Assembly: GCF_000817735.3 (NCBI RefSeq)
Contig: NZ_JTJC03000001.1
Coordinates: forward strand, 815,710 to 879,709
DNA length: 64,000 bases
From: Scytonema millei VB511283
GTDB lineage: Bacteria; Cyanobacteriota; Cyanobacteriia; Cyanobacteriales; Chroococcidiopsidaceae
Direction of reading: 5' to 3'
The notes under the pieces were generated by a model. The model was not told the origin of the DNA. It did not search any database and saw only the letters and a list, made by a program, of their open reading frames with translations. The translations under genes and the position numbers were made by a program. Below are positions 38,901 to 48,694 of the stretch, in pieces (the stretch's first letter is position 1; every line of letters starts with the position of its first letter).

Positions 38901-40414
38901 CACTTAAACACGGGCATCTTTCCAGTTTGAAGGCGCTGCATGTAATCTTGTAAATCGGCGGCAACTTTGTTCGACAGCAGAAAACAACCCAAGATATTTG
39001 GGAAAGCCATTGACAAAATCATCATATCGCTGAATTCTAGGACTGCACCGAGGTTGACGACAGCACCGACAAACACGAAGAAAACAAACAGTGCCTTGTA
39101 AACTAAAGTGGTGCGATCGCCAAACAAGTATTCCCAACTGCGTTCGCCGTAGTAACTCCAAGAAATCATCGTGGAGAAAGCAAACAGAAAGATAGCGATC
39201 GCTAGTACGACCGGAAACCAGCTAATCGCGGAAGCAAAAGCAGCATTTGTGAGTTGCGCCCCGTCTGCCTTTGTGTCGGTGTAAACACCTGTAATCACCA
39301 CTACCAAGGCTGTCATGTTACAAATCACGACAGTATCGATGAAAGGTTCGAGTAATGCCACAATCCCCTCGCGGATCGGTTCTTCGGTACGGGCGGCGGA
39401 ATGGGCGATCGCTGCCGAACCGACTCCTGCTTCATTCGAGAAAGAGGCACGGCGAAATCCTTGCACTAATACCCCAATAAATCCTCCGGCGATCGCTTGT
39501 GGGAAAAAGGCTTCTCGGAGAATTGTGCCAACTGCACTGGGAATCTGAGGTATGTTCGTCAAAATAATGAATAAAGAGGCGAGGATGTAGATCAAGCACA
39601 TTGCTGGAACCAGTTTCTCAGCCACCGAACCAATCCGCTTGATGCCACCAATAATCACTAAAGCAACTAACACAGCCATGACTAGACCGTAGAGCCAACT
39701 CCGTCCCTGCAACAAGGGTATAACTCCCGATACCGCAGCAAAGGACTGGTTTGCCTGGAACATATTGCCACCACCGAAAGACCCACCAATGCAAAATACG
39801 GCAAATAGTGGTGCTAGCACTTTACCCAAAGGACGCAGCCCCAGTTCGCCCAAGCCACGCGATAGGTAGTACATCGCCCCGCCGGAAACGCTACCATCCG
39901 GCTTGACAATACGATACTTTTGTCCCAAAGTACACTCAACGAACTTACTGGACATCCCTAACAACCCTGCGACAGTCATCCAAAACATTGCCCCAGGACC
40001 GCCTAATTGAATGGCGATCGCTACCCCAGCAATATTTCCTAAGCCCACTGTTGCCGATAGTGCTGCTGATAGCGCTTGGAAATGAGTGACTTCTCCTGCT
40101 TCTGCTGGATTATCGTAATGTCCTTGCACGACAGAAATCGCGTGACCGAAAGCACGGAAGTTAATGAAACTCATGCGGATCGTAAAAAATACCGCACCGA
40201 TAATCAACCACAGGACGATAAACGGCATCCCGCCAATGCTAAAAAACAGAATTTGGGACAGCGCTGCCACTAGATAGGAAAAGATAGCATCAATTGCCCC
40301 TAAGATTCCTGTGGGCTTACCGTCAGCAGCGTAAGCCGTGCTAGGTATGGCTAGTAACGCTAAACAAAGCCAAGGATATTTTCTCAGCCAATTTAAAAGC
40401 TTATGGTGATTCAT
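38900..40414 (-). CDS. Amino acid:cation symporter (AGCS family)
   Basis: 504 aa, about ten to twelve membrane helices, with an N-terminal signal-like segment ('LCLALLAIPSTAYAADG'). 'VQGHYDNPAEAGEVTHFQAL', 'SATVGLGNIAGVAIAIQLGG' and 'FSNEAGVGSAAIAHSAA' are AGCS family signatures. It imports alanine or glycine with Na+. The stop lies just inside the repeat block at 38801-38900. Confidence 0.92.
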   Translation of the reverse strand: MNHHKLLNWLRKYPWLCLALLAIPSTAYAADGKPTGILGAIDAIFSYLVAALSQILFFSIGGMPFIVLWLIIGAVFFTIRMSFINFRAFGHAISVVQGHYDNPAEAGEVTHFQALSAALSATVGLGNIAGVAIAIQLGGPGAMFWMTVAGLLGMSSKFVECTLGQKYRIVKPDGSVSGGAMYYLSRGLGELGLRPLGKVLAPLFAVFCIGGSFGGGNMFQANQSFAAVSGVIPLLQGRSWLYGLVMAVLVALVIIGGIKRIGSVAEKLVPAMCLIYILASLFIILTNIPQIPSAVGTILREAFFPQAIAGGFIGVLVQGFRRASFSNEAGVGSAAIAHSAARTEEPIREGIVALLEPFIDTVVICNMTALVVVITGVYTDTKADGAQLTNAAFASAISWFPVVLAIAIFLFAFSTMISWSYYGERSWEYLFGDRTTLVYKALFVFFVFVGAVVNLGAVLEFSDMMILSMAFPNILGCFLLSNKVAADLQDYMQRLQTGKMPVFK

Positions 40415-40842
40415 CAGCGTTTCTTAATTGTGAGTGTTAGCAAAAAATCCTTAATTTTAAGAAAATATAACTTTAGGTCGCAATTAAACTGTTCTTAAGA
40501 CACAATTTTCTAGCATTTATCAAAAATAAGCTGTAGTACATACTTCCAAAGATAGATATATTGCAATGTTTGGGAATCAGTCACTGGTAGTTGGTAACTG
40601 GTAGTCAAGCGTTAGAATTACTTAAGAACTTGACTGATAGATCGCTCTCGCAATTTACTTATAGGGGCGGGTTTCACCGCAGAATTTCCAGTCCTAGACT
40701 CGGTCTTCTCAACACCAAACCCGCCCCTACAACTCACGACTGCATAATTCACTCGTACGGGCGGGTTTCACCGCAGAATTTCCAGTCCTAGACTCGGTAT
40801 TCTCAACAAACCCGCCCCTACAACTCACGACTCACTTCTGAT
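40415..40842. other. Gap with twin hairpin repeats
   Basis: No gene. A short GGTAGTTGGTAACTGGTAG block lies near 40587-40607. Two copies of a palindromic repeat follow at 40662-40832 and are listed separately. Confidence 0.6.
40662..40832. repeat. Tandem pair of GGGGCGGGTTT palindromic repeats
   Basis: Copies at 40662-40741 and about 40755-40832 share an almost identical body. Each is bounded by TAGGGGCGGGTTT and AAACCCGCCCCTA (the second copy has one change in the left arm) and each is followed by AACTCACGACT. They look like non-autonomous, MITE/REP-type repeats. Confidence 0.85.
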
Positions 40843-41622
40843 ATGCAAACAGCTTTAATTACTGGTGCTTCTGCGGGAATTGGTGCTACTTTTGCCCATG
40901 AGTTAGCTTCTCGACAAACGGATTTAGTTTTAGTAGCTCGTTCCGCTGACAAATTGCAACAGCTGGCAGCTCAGTTACAAGCACAACATCAAATTCAAGT
41001 CTACGTCCTCGTCCACGACCTAACTGTACCAGAAACAGCTACAGCTATCTACAATACGGTAACGGAAAAGGGATTAGAGATCGATCTATTAATCAATAAC
41101 GCTGGTTTTGGAGATTATGGCGATTTTGCCGAACGAGATGGCGATCGCCAAGTCAAAATGGTACAGTTGAATGTCTTAGCGTTGGTAGACTTGACTCACA
41201 AATTTTTACCAGGAATGCGCCAGCGTCGCTCTGGAGGCGTTATCAATCTTGCTTCTACTGCTGCATTTCAACCGATTCCCTACTTTTCTGTTTATGCAGC
41301 TAGTAAAGCTTTTGTCCTCAGTTTTAGTGAGGCATTGTGGGCAGAAAATCGCAAGTATGGGGTACGAATTTTAGCTGTTTGTCCTGGTCCCACTGAAACG
41401 AAATTTTTCCGAGAGGCTGATTTTCCCTCCACTTTTTCAGAGACAGTATCGAAAAACTACACATCTCCTCAGCAAGTCGTCAAAGAATCACTTCAAGCTT
41501 TAGAAAAAAATCGTTCTTCGATTATCCCAGGATTTATTAACAAACTTAGTGCCAATGCATCTCGATTTTTACCGCGCCAAGCTTTAGTCAGTTTAGTTGG
41601 GAAAGTATTTAAACAAGGCTAA
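40843..41622 (+). CDS. Short-chain dehydrogenase/reductase
   Basis: 259 aa, classical SDR: 'TGASAGIGATFA' NAD(P) motif, 'NNAGFGDYG', and Tyr-x3-Lys in 'YAASKAFVLSF'. The substrate is not evident; relatives of this DltE-like branch reduce ketones or act in lipid metabolism. Confidence 0.88.
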   Translation: MQTALITGASAGIGATFAHELASRQTDLVLVARSADKLQQLAAQLQAQHQIQVYVLVHDLTVPETATAIYNTVTEKGLEIDLLINNAGFGDYGDFAERDGDRQVKMVQLNVLALVDLTHKFLPGMRQRRSGGVINLASTAAFQPIPYFSVYAASKAFVLSFSEALWAENRKYGVRILAVCPGPTETKFFREADFPSTFSETVSKNYTSPQQVVKESLQALEKNRSSIIPGFINKLSANASRFLPRQALVSLVGKVFKQG

Positions 41623-41658
41623 TGGTATAGTGATTTCGATCGGACATATCATACGTTC

Positions 41659-41686
41659 GTAGAGGCGCGCAGCCGTGCGCCTCTAC
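41659..41686. repeat. GTAGAGGCGC palindrome between convergent genes
   Basis: GTAGAGGCGC (41659-41668) and GCGCCTCTAC (41677-41686) form a 10-bp stem. It overlaps the stop codon of the S4 gene and lies after the SDR gene, so it could end both transcripts. Related GTAGAGACG palindromes occur at 44432 and 54352. Confidence 0.75.
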
Positions 41687-42462
41687 ATATATCGGGTTAA
41701 TTGGACGCGATATCGCTCTTTTTTCGTGACGGCGACTTCTCCAACTTCTAATCGTCCTTTGCCACGAATCGCGATTAAATCTCCAGTTTTGACTTGAGTG
41801 CTGGATTGGCTAATTTCTTTCCAATTAACGCGCACGTCTCCACCTTCAATCAAATCTACCATTTTGCTGCGAGACATCCCAAACCCAGCAGAGGCGATCG
41901 CATCTAATCGTAAAGAGGCTTCTACTGTCGTTAATTCCTTTTTTTTCGGTTCTTTAATTTTTAATTCGCTCAGCTCGATTTGCTGAATTTTGACAGGTAC
42001 GGAACGCACTTGCTTTAAATTCATTGCTAAGAATTCTACTAATTCTGGCACAACAATTGCTTGCGCTCCCCGTTCTCCCAATACAATAACGTCGCCAGTT
42101 TTCTCCCGCACAATTCCTGTTCCTAGCATCGCCCCTAAAAAGTCACGATGGGTAGCAGTGTCAAATAGAAAGTTACCTGCAATATCTACCGCTGCTACTG
42201 CCACTTGTGATGAATCGAGAGGAACTTCCGCACGCGCGATCGCTAATCGTTGCCGTTCTGCTTGAGGATAACCGCCCCAAGCTATTAATTGCACATCAGT
42301 CAAACGACTAAAAATTTGCTGGCTTTCAGCTAACTCTGGGGGTGACAAAAAATCAGTGAGTACCACTTCCCAAGTTTTGATTGCTTGCTCTGCTAAATCG
42401 ATAACACGAACGATAGTTTCTCGATTTTCTACGCCTTTTAATAAGTCTTCTCTCGGCAACAT
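41683..42462 (-). CDS. S4-domain RNA-binding protein (photosystem II S4 family)
   Basis: 259 aa. An N-terminal YlmH-like region (about 25-175; 'LTDVQLIAWGGYPQAERQRLAI') and a C-terminal S4 RNA-binding domain (about 185-245; 'SLRLDAIASAGFGMSRSKM', 'GDVRVNWKEIS'). The family is found in cyanobacteria and plastids and has been linked to photosystem II or ribosome quality control; the precise role is uncertain. Confidence 0.88.
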   Translation of the reverse strand: MLPREDLLKGVENRETIVRVIDLAEQAIKTWEVVLTDFLSPPELAESQQIFSRLTDVQLIAWGGYPQAERQRLAIARAEVPLDSSQVAVAAVDIAGNFLFDTATHRDFLGAMLGTGIVREKTGDVIVLGERGAQAIVVPELVEFLAMNLKQVRSVPVKIQQIELSELKIKEPKKKELTTVEASLRLDAIASAGFGMSRSKMVDLIEGGDVRVNWKEISQSSTQVKTGDLIAIRGKGRLEVGEVAVTKKERYRVQLTRYM

Positions 42463-43078
42463 CTTAATTTTCTAACTTTTAATTGGCTATATATGTTCTA
42501 TGTTTTTTGACACTTATTGTTATCCGCATAAAATCCAACTGCTGTTATTTCTTGTATTTTTGGTACATGTATTACCAGCATAGACGTTGCGAGAGGCTAA
42601 AACCGATCGTGTTTCGATCTCCAGCCGGTTTTCCTATGCAGATATCCTAACACTAGTCATCTGTTACCAACATTACAGTTACTCCTCACCTTCTCGAACG
42701 GCACAGTAACCCTCTTTTCCCTCAAACTATTTCATGTTATAATTTACACAAATATTTCTTCAGTAGAGAATAGATGCAAATGGCAAAAATTATAATTTGA
42801 ATCTGTATTCGGAAATACTTTTTTCGCAAGATAAAGAATGTGAGAATTGGAATACTTGCAGTATAAAATACATCTTAAGTCTTTCTAAGATTAAGTAATT
42901 ATGGCGTTGCTGTGCTTCAGCGATCGCCATCTTGGTGCAGCTCATCGCGTCTAATAGATGCAGACCTTGAAGCGGCGAGCATCATTTGACATGGACTGAT
43001 TATCGATCTTCTGCGTACAGCACCCAGAAGAGAGTTGAGCTTGTCTTGATTTTCTGATAATTCTGCTGACTCAAAAAT
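42463..43078. other. 616-bp gap, no gene seen
   Basis: It holds a weak AAAACCG/CGGTTTT inverted repeat (about 42598-42632), an ACTCCTCACC string near 42680, and AT-rich DNA. I cannot support a small RNA. The right part must hold the glycosyltransferase promoter. Confidence 0.4.
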
Positions 43079-44236
43079 ATGAAAAGAATACTATTTTACG
43101 ATGATGGCTCTGGTTTTGGCGGTCATAGTATTTCTGCTGTGGATGCAGTTAAATACTTACTAGAAAATACCAATCTTAAGGTTGGATTCATATTTTATCA
43201 AGGAAATCAAAGGCTTTGCGATCGCTTAACTTTACTAGTACAAGAATTTAAGCATCTCGAACTGTATCCGATGAAGTTTAAAGCAGCAAGATTTAGAAAC
43301 TTAGGAGCGTTGTTATCATTTCCCGTAGTTGCTAAAATTGCTCAAACTATTTCTATTATTAAACCCGATATAGTCATTGTCGTTCAAGGCACGATCGAAC
43401 TCAGTTCTCTCGGATTGCTAGCAACGAAAAAAGCCAAGCTTAAAGTGATTAGCTTTATTCCGCTAACACAATCTTTATCATTAATGCAAGGCAAACTCTC
43501 TAGATTCAGAGATTTCATTAATTTGCATTTTTATAACTTACCAGATGCATTTATTACGACTAGCGCTCGGGCTAAATATAACTTAGTTCAGCATGGAGTG
43601 AAATCGAAGATTTCTGTAGTATATTACGGTCCTGACTTAAGAATATGGCAGCGACAGGAGCGAAACATATCTCGACAAAAATATGGTATAGATAACAGCG
43701 ATTATGTAGTGGCTCTGATTGCTAGAATCGAATTTAAACACAAAGGACATGACTTTCTCATTACTTCAATGGCAAAATACGCCAGCAAGCTAGCAAATAT
43801 CAAATTATTAATTGTAGGCGATGGCTCAGACGAAGAGAAGTTACAAAAACTCATTCAAACCTCTGGTTTAAGCGAGAGAGTCAAAATTATTCCTTGGGGA
43901 AATGACTTATCATATGTGTACTCTGCCATAGATATGCTCGTCATTCCCTCTCGATTAGAAGGATTACCATTAGTCATGTTAGAGGCAATGTACTATAGCT
44001 TACCAATAGTTGCTTCTAGTCTAGATGGAATGTTAGAAATTCTACCTCAAGAATGGCTATTTCAATCTGGTGATAGCGAAGCTGCTATTGAGACTTTATT
44101 GCGAGTAAAAAATAGCGACAATACAGAATATTTATTAAATCATAAACAACGAATTATGACAGAATTCAATCTCGATGAATTTGGCAAAAACTTCTACAAA
44201 ACTCTTTGCAAAGCACACATAGAGACCAAAAATTAA
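43079..44236 (+). CDS. Glycosyltransferase family 4
   Basis: 385 aa, two Rossmann-like domains. An N-terminal 'GSGFGGHSISAVDAV' and a C-terminal 'ALIARIEFKHKGHDFLI' with 'IPSRLEGLPLVMLEAMYYSLPIVAS' give the GT4 pattern, including the Glu of E-x7-E. It adds a sugar to a lipid or polysaccharide acceptor; the acceptor is unknown. No linked cell-wall genes lie next to it. Confidence 0.85.
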   Translation: MKRILFYDDGSGFGGHSISAVDAVKYLLENTNLKVGFIFYQGNQRLCDRLTLLVQEFKHLELYPMKFKAARFRNLGALLSFPVVAKIAQTISIIKPDIVIVVQGTIELSSLGLLATKKAKLKVISFIPLTQSLSLMQGKLSRFRDFINLHFYNLPDAFITTSARAKYNLVQHGVKSKISVVYYGPDLRIWQRQERNISRQKYGIDNSDYVVALIARIEFKHKGHDFLITSMAKYASKLANIKLLIVGDGSDEEKLQKLIQTSGLSERVKIIPWGNDLSYVYSAIDMLVIPSRLEGLPLVMLEAMYYSLPIVASSLDGMLEILPQEWLFQSGDSEAAIETLLRVKNSDNTEYLLNHKQRIMTEFNLDEFGKNFYKTLCKAHIETKN

Positions 44237-44274
44237 GAAACTACAGCTAATATAGCGTGTCTATTTGCGTTGTA

Positions 44275-44510
44275 AACTACTCGCTCTTGATTGTCATTTG
44301 TCATTTGTGAAAGCACAGTTAGCATGTCACAGACAGATGGACGGGATTTTTACAATTGATTTAGACACGCTACAGTTCATAGCTACTAGCTACTGAAGAC
44401 TAACAACTCGCAACTGATAACCGATCTCTTTGTAGAGACGTTACATGTAACATCTCTACACTGACAACTGATAACTGACAACTGATAACTGACAACTGAC
44501 AACTGACATC
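44275..44510. repeat. TGATAACTG/TGACAACTG repeats and a GTAGAGACG palindrome
   Basis: The block includes the near-perfect palindrome at 44432-44459 (GTAGAGACGTTACATGTAAC core) and several CTGATAACTGACAA units up to the stop of the next gene. The same units recur near 38.88 and 54.34 kb. Confidence 0.8.
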
Positions 44511-45021
44511 AGCCAGTCGTTTCAGCATAGCCTTGGATATTTTCTGGTTCAAATCGACGTAGTACGCTCGTTGCTTGTCGAAGTATGCCGTCCGTACCTT
44601 TAACAACAATTAAATACTTACCTGCATTGAGACGGTTGCGATACGGCAAAGCATCGCCACTACCAAACACCAAACCAGCACCACCACCAGCAAATAGGCT
44701 CCCCATACCACCAGCTACAGCACCTAGTAAACCACCAATGACATGATTGCCGATTTCACCCGCCCAAGCAAAGGTATCTAGACCAGATAGCACGCTGAAA
44801 GCAACTCCAGAGGCAAAACCAAACGGTACGAGCCAGAAAGCCATCAGTTTTGCTTGCTTAGCAGCTTGCTCGTTGGGATCGATTAAGCCAAACTCATCTG
44901 CACTTTTATATCCTCTACCAAGAATAGTAATGCGATCGGTAGGTATACCTTCTTTTTCTAAGGCTACAGAAGCTGCTTCTGCTTGAATGCGATCGGGTAA
45001 CACGGCGATAAGGTAGTTCAT
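44509..45021 (-). CDS. Membrane-associated protein with glycine-rich segments
   Basis: 170 aa from ATG 45021; the frame extends into the upstream repeats but that part is not needed. An N-terminal cytoplasmic domain ('AVLPDRIQAEAASVALEKEGI') resembles the general-stress/SipA-like beta-alpha domain, then two glycine-rich hydrophobic helices (about 55-75 and 85-115), and a C-terminal beta segment ('GKYLIVVKGTDGIL'). Proteins of this type are common in cyanobacteria; function is unknown. Confidence 0.7.
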   Translation of the reverse strand: MNYLIAVLPDRIQAEAASVALEKEGIPTDRITILGRGYKSADEFGLIDPNEQAAKQAKLMAFWLVPFGFASGVAFSVLSGLDTFAWAGEIGNHVIGGLLGAVAGGMGSLFAGGGAGLVFGSGDALPYRNRLNAGKYLIVVKGTDGILRQATSVLRRFEPENIQGYAETTG

Positions 45022-45451
45022 AAGAGTTGGGGACAAGGAGGACAAGGGGGAGAAGAGAGCTGAGGGAGCTGAGGGAGCTGAAAGGACAAGGGGGACAAGG
45101 AGGACAAGGGAAGTTTACAATTATCTTCTTTCCCTACTCCCTACTCCCTACTCCCTGTTAAAGGGGGACAAGGCGAATTTAGAATTATTTTCTTCCCTAC
45201 TCCCTACTCCCTACTCCCTACTCCCTTTTAACTGTTAAAATATCGTACTGCGGCAGCGAATTACCGAAAGCACAACTTAACCTAACTAAAGGCAACCCTT
45301 GAGCTGAGAGTAACGCGCTACTGGAATCATCCCTGGTCTTGTGTATCGCTGCTGTCGCTCAAAGCGAGTAGACAAACAAATTACTCACACGAGCAGACAG
45401 TTCACTTATCATTAATAGTGCCTTTTTCCCACTGGATTCCTATCGTTAATC
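45022..45451. repeat. Repeat-filled gap upstream of serA
   Basis: From 45026 to about 45240: GACAAGG, GCTGAGGGA and CCCTACT units, the last in several tandem copies. The first part is the reverse complement of the repeats at 33196-33300. From 45241 to 45451 lies the serA leader, in which I saw no riboswitch. Confidence 0.8.
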
Positions 45452-47032
45452 ATGGCTAAAGTTCTCGTATCTGACCCAATCGACCAGGCAGGAATTGATA
45501 TCCTTTCCCAAGTTGCCACTGTTGACGTAAAAATCGGTCTAACACCAGAGCAGTTTGTACAGGCGATCCCAGAGTATGATGCATTGATGATTCGTTCTGG
45601 TAGCCGCATTACTAGAGAAATTATCGAAGCTGGGCATCAACTGAAAATTATCGGTCGTGCTGGTGTGGGCGTAGATAATGTAGACGTACCTGCTGCTACC
45701 CGCCAAGGAATTGTTGTTGTCAATTCTCCTGAAGGAAATACGATCGCCGCTGCCGAACACGCGATCGCGATGATGCTGGCATTGTCGCGTTACATTCCCG
45801 ATGCAAATGCGTCCGTCAAACGCGGTGAGTGGGATCGTAAAACCTTTGTGGGAGCAGAAGTCTACAAAAAAACCTTGGGCGTGGTGGGTTTAGGAAAGAT
45901 TGGTTCCCACGTTGCTACGGCGGCTAAAGCGATGGGGATGAAGTTACTCGCCTACGACCCATTTATTTCTACCGAACGAGCCGAACAGTTAGGTTGCCGC
46001 TTAGTCGAGGTAGACATCCTACTACAAGAAGCCGATTACATTACGCTGCACATTCCCAAAACTCCAGAAACAACACATTTAATTAACGCCGAGGCACTAG
46101 CTAAAATGAAACCCAATGCCAGGATTATCAACTGTGCTAGGGGTGGCATTATCGATGAAGCGGCGCTAGCAGAAGCACTTAAGGCGGGTAAAATCGCAGG
46201 GGCGGCTTTGGATGTCTTCGAGGAAGAACCCCTGAAGGAATCGCCGCTAAGAGCATTAGGAAAGGAAATTATCCTCACCCCTCACCTCGGCGCTTCAACC
46301 ACAGAAGCACAAGTCAACGTGGCGATCGACGTAGCAGAGCAAATCCGCGATGTCTTGCTAGGCTTACCAGCCCGTTCTGCCGTCAATATCCCTGGACTCA
46401 GCCCCGATATTTTGGAAGAACTCAGACCGTACATGCAACTTGCCGAGACTCTGGGTAATTTAGTCGGTCAGCTAGCTGGGGGACGAGTCGATTTACTCAA
46501 TGTCAAACTGCAAGGGGAACTTGCTACTAATAAGAGCCAACCATTGGTTGTTGCTGCCCTGAAAGGATTACTTTCTCAAGCATTGCGAGAAAGAGTCAAT
46601 TACGTCAATGCCAGCGTCGAAGCCAAAGAACGGGGCATTCGGATTATTGAAACGCGGGATGCTGCCATCCGGGATTATGCAGGTTCCTTGCACTTATCAG
46701 CTAAGGGTTCGATGGGCGAACATTCGGTGACGGGGGCGCTATTGGGCGATGGCGAAATTCGCATTACCAACATTGACGAATTCCCAATTAACATTCCCCC
46801 CAGTTCGCATATGCTATTCACGCTACACCGAGATATGCCAGGAATCATTGGTAAACTCGGTTCTTTGCTAGGTAGCTTTAACGTCAACATCGCCAGTATG
46901 CAAGTCGGACGCAAAATCGTGCGCGGTGATGCGGTGATGGTACTGAGCTTAGATGACCCCCTGCCCGATGGGATTTTGACCGAAATCACCAAGGTTGCAG
47001 GCATTCGCGATGCGTATACAGTAACTTTATAG
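45452..47032 (+). CDS. serA: D-3-phosphoglycerate dehydrogenase
   Basis: 526 aa, the long bacterial form. N-terminal substrate/NAD domain with 'GRAGVGVDNVDVPAA', NAD motif 'VVGLGKIGSHVA', and catalytic 'HLPKTPETTHLI'-type and 'ILTPHLGASTTEAQ' (His) motifs; residues about 320-445 form the intervening domain, and about 455-526 the ACT regulatory domain ('LFTLHRDMPGIIGKLGS'). It catalyses the first step of serine synthesis. It probably forms an operon with prmA, which starts 51 bp downstream. Confidence 0.96.
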   Translation: MAKVLVSDPIDQAGIDILSQVATVDVKIGLTPEQFVQAIPEYDALMIRSGSRITREIIEAGHQLKIIGRAGVGVDNVDVPAATRQGIVVVNSPEGNTIAAAEHAIAMMLALSRYIPDANASVKRGEWDRKTFVGAEVYKKTLGVVGLGKIGSHVATAAKAMGMKLLAYDPFISTERAEQLGCRLVEVDILLQEADYITLHIPKTPETTHLINAEALAKMKPNARIINCARGGIIDEAALAEALKAGKIAGAALDVFEEEPLKESPLRALGKEIILTPHLGASTTEAQVNVAIDVAEQIRDVLLGLPARSAVNIPGLSPDILEELRPYMQLAETLGNLVGQLAGGRVDLLNVKLQGELATNKSQPLVVAALKGLLSQALRERVNYVNASVEAKERGIRIIETRDAAIRDYAGSLHLSAKGSMGEHSVTGALLGDGEIRITNIDEFPINIPPSSHMLFTLHRDMPGIIGKLGSLLGSFNVNIASMQVGRKIVRGDAVMVLSLDDPLPDGILTEITKVAGIRDAYTVTL

Positions 47033-47072
47033 CAATTAGCGATTAGCAACTAGTTGCTAATCGCTAATTGCT
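47031..47072. repeat. Perfect 42-bp palindrome between serA and prmA
   Basis: Each half is the exact reverse complement of the other (21 bp, no loop), starting within the serA stop codon and ending 11 bp before prmA. It could form a cruciform or a long mRNA hairpin. Confidence 0.9.
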
Positions 47073-47083
47073 AACCGTTAAAT

Positions 47084-47995
47084 ATGGCAAATCACTGGTG
47101 GGAAATTCAAATTTTGTGCGATCTAGACCTGGAAGAGACGATCTTCTGGCGACTAGAAGATTTTGGCTGTCGTGGGATGGCAAGCGAACGACAGAAGAAT
47201 GATGGTAATGTTTGTTTGGTAAAAGCATATTTGCCGCAAGAACAAGTAAAGTTACTCGACTTAGCTGCCCTTTCGCTGTGGCTGCGACAGGATGCCTTGC
47301 TGGTAGGGTTAGAACCGCCTAAGATGCAGTGGCATTTAATTGATGAAGAAGACTGGGCAAGTAGCTGGAAACAGTACTGGCAACCGCAGGAAGTGGGCGA
47401 TCGCATTTTAATCTACCCTGCTTGGCTACCAGTGCCAGAAAAATCAGAGCGACTTTTGCTAAGGCTAGATCCTGGAACTGCTTTTGGTACGGGCAACCAT
47501 GCCACAACGCAGTTATGTTTAGAAGCCTTAGAAATGCGCTTGGACGATCTTCCCAATTCCAATCGAGAAGATATAGTTATTGCAGATATTGGCTGTGGCT
47601 CAGGTATCCTCTCAATTGCAGCAATTTTGCTTGGGGCTAGCCAAGTCTATGCTGTAGATACCGATATTATGGCAGTCAACGCTACCCACAGCAATCGACA
47701 ACTGAATCAAATTTCTGCCGATCGCATAATTGTAGGACAGGGTAGCGTGTTGACGCTACCTCAAATGACTCAAGTATCTTTCGATGGCATTGCGTGCAAT
47801 ATTCTAGCAGATGTCATTATTCAATTAATTCCCCAAATTACTTCTGTTTCTAAACCCTCAACTTGGGGCATTCTCAGCGGCATTTTAATCGACCAAGCCC
47901 AATCGGTAGCCGATACTTTAGAACATTACGGTTGGACTGTAGCCACTCTTTGGCGGCGTAAAGAATGGTGTTGTTTTAATGTGAGACGGTCATAG
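47084..47995 (+). CDS. prmA: Ribosomal protein L11 methyltransferase
   Basis: 303 aa. An N-terminal substrate-binding domain (1-110; '[14 protein letters not shown]') precedes a Rossmann methyltransferase with '[19 protein letters not shown]' and SAM motif '[15 protein letters not shown]'. It trimethylates ribosomal protein L11. Its last 20 bp overlap the end of the convergent ABC ATPase gene. Confidence 0.94.
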   Translation: MANHWWEIQILCDLDLEETIFWRLEDFGCRGMASERQKNDGNVCLVKAYLPQEQVKLLDLAALSLWLRQDALLVGLEPPKMQWHLIDEEDWASSWKQYWQPQEVGDRILIYPAWLPVPEKSERLLLRLDPGTAFGTGNHATTQLCLEALEMRLDDLPNSNREDIVIADIGCGSGILSIAAILLGASQVYAVDTDIMAVNATHSNRQLNQISADRIIVGQGSVLTLPQMTQVSFDGIACNILADVIIQLIPQITSVSKPSTWGILSGILIDQAQSVADTLEHYGWTVATLWRRKEWCCFNVRRS

Positions 47996-48677
47996 CTGTA
48001 GAGTTGCGTTTGAGTTTTCCATCTTCCATATGAACGATGCGGTCGGCAACGTCTAAAATTCGATTGTCGTGCGTCACTAGCAAAATCGTACAGCCCTGCT
48101 CCTGTGCCAAAGATTGCATCAGATTGACTACGTCTCGACCGGATTTGCTATCCAAAGCCGCCGTTGGTTCATCTGCTAACACTAGTTTGGGATGGCTGAC
48201 GAGAGCGCGGGCGATCGCTACCCTTTGTTTCTGTCCCCCAGATAGACCGTCGGGATAGTAATCGATGCGATCGCCTAATCCAACTTGTTCCAACATCGCG
48301 ATCGATCGCGCTTTCATTTGGGCGGCAGACAACTCTCGATGCAGTTCCAACCCCATTTTGACATTTTGCAGTGCGGTCAAACTTCCATGCAAATTGTGTG
48401 CCTGAAAAATGTATCCATAGTGCTTTCGGGCTTGGGTAAGTTGTTGAGCTGTCGCACCGCATAATTCTTGTCCTAAGACTCGCAAGCTGCCTGATTGGGC
48501 AGATCGCAATCCTCCAACTAATGTGAGCAATGTTGTTTTTCCAGAACCGGAAGGACCTGTCATAATGACAATTTCGCCCGTGTCGATTTCGAGATTGATA
48601 TCGAACAAGACTTGTTTGCGAAGTTGACCTTGACCAAAATAGTAATCGAGATTTTGCACCGAAATAGCGATTGCCAT
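47976..48677 (-). CDS. devA: ABC exporter ATPase (DevA-type)
   Basis: 233 aa. Walker A '[13 protein letters not shown]', Q-loop, signature '[15 protein letters not shown]', Walker B '[11 protein letters not shown]' and switch His in 'LLVTHDNRI'. It follows the permease gene by 17 bp in the order B-C-A. DevBCA exporters move lipid-like or other hydrophobic substrates through an outer-membrane TolC protein; in heterocyst formers this includes glycolipids. The substrate here is not known. Confidence 0.92.
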   Translation of the reverse strand: MAIAISVQNLDYYFGQGQLRKQVLFDINLEIDTGEIVIMTGPSGSGKTTLLTLVGGLRSAQSGSLRVLGQELCGATAQQLTQARKHYGYIFQAHNLHGSLTALQNVKMGLELHRELSAAQMKARSIAMLEQVGLGDRIDYYPDGLSGGQKQRVAIARALVSHPKLVLADEPTAALDSKSGRDVVNLMQSLAQEQGCTILLVTHDNRILDVADRIVHMEDGKLKRNSTAMTVSH

Positions 48678-48694
48678 ACTGTCTTCCTAAATTC

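Noticed and set aside
42598-42690. Possible Yfr1-like small RNA (ACTCCTCACC string near a weak stem)
   Set aside because: Only a short unstructured motif matches and no terminator hairpin with T-run follows it.
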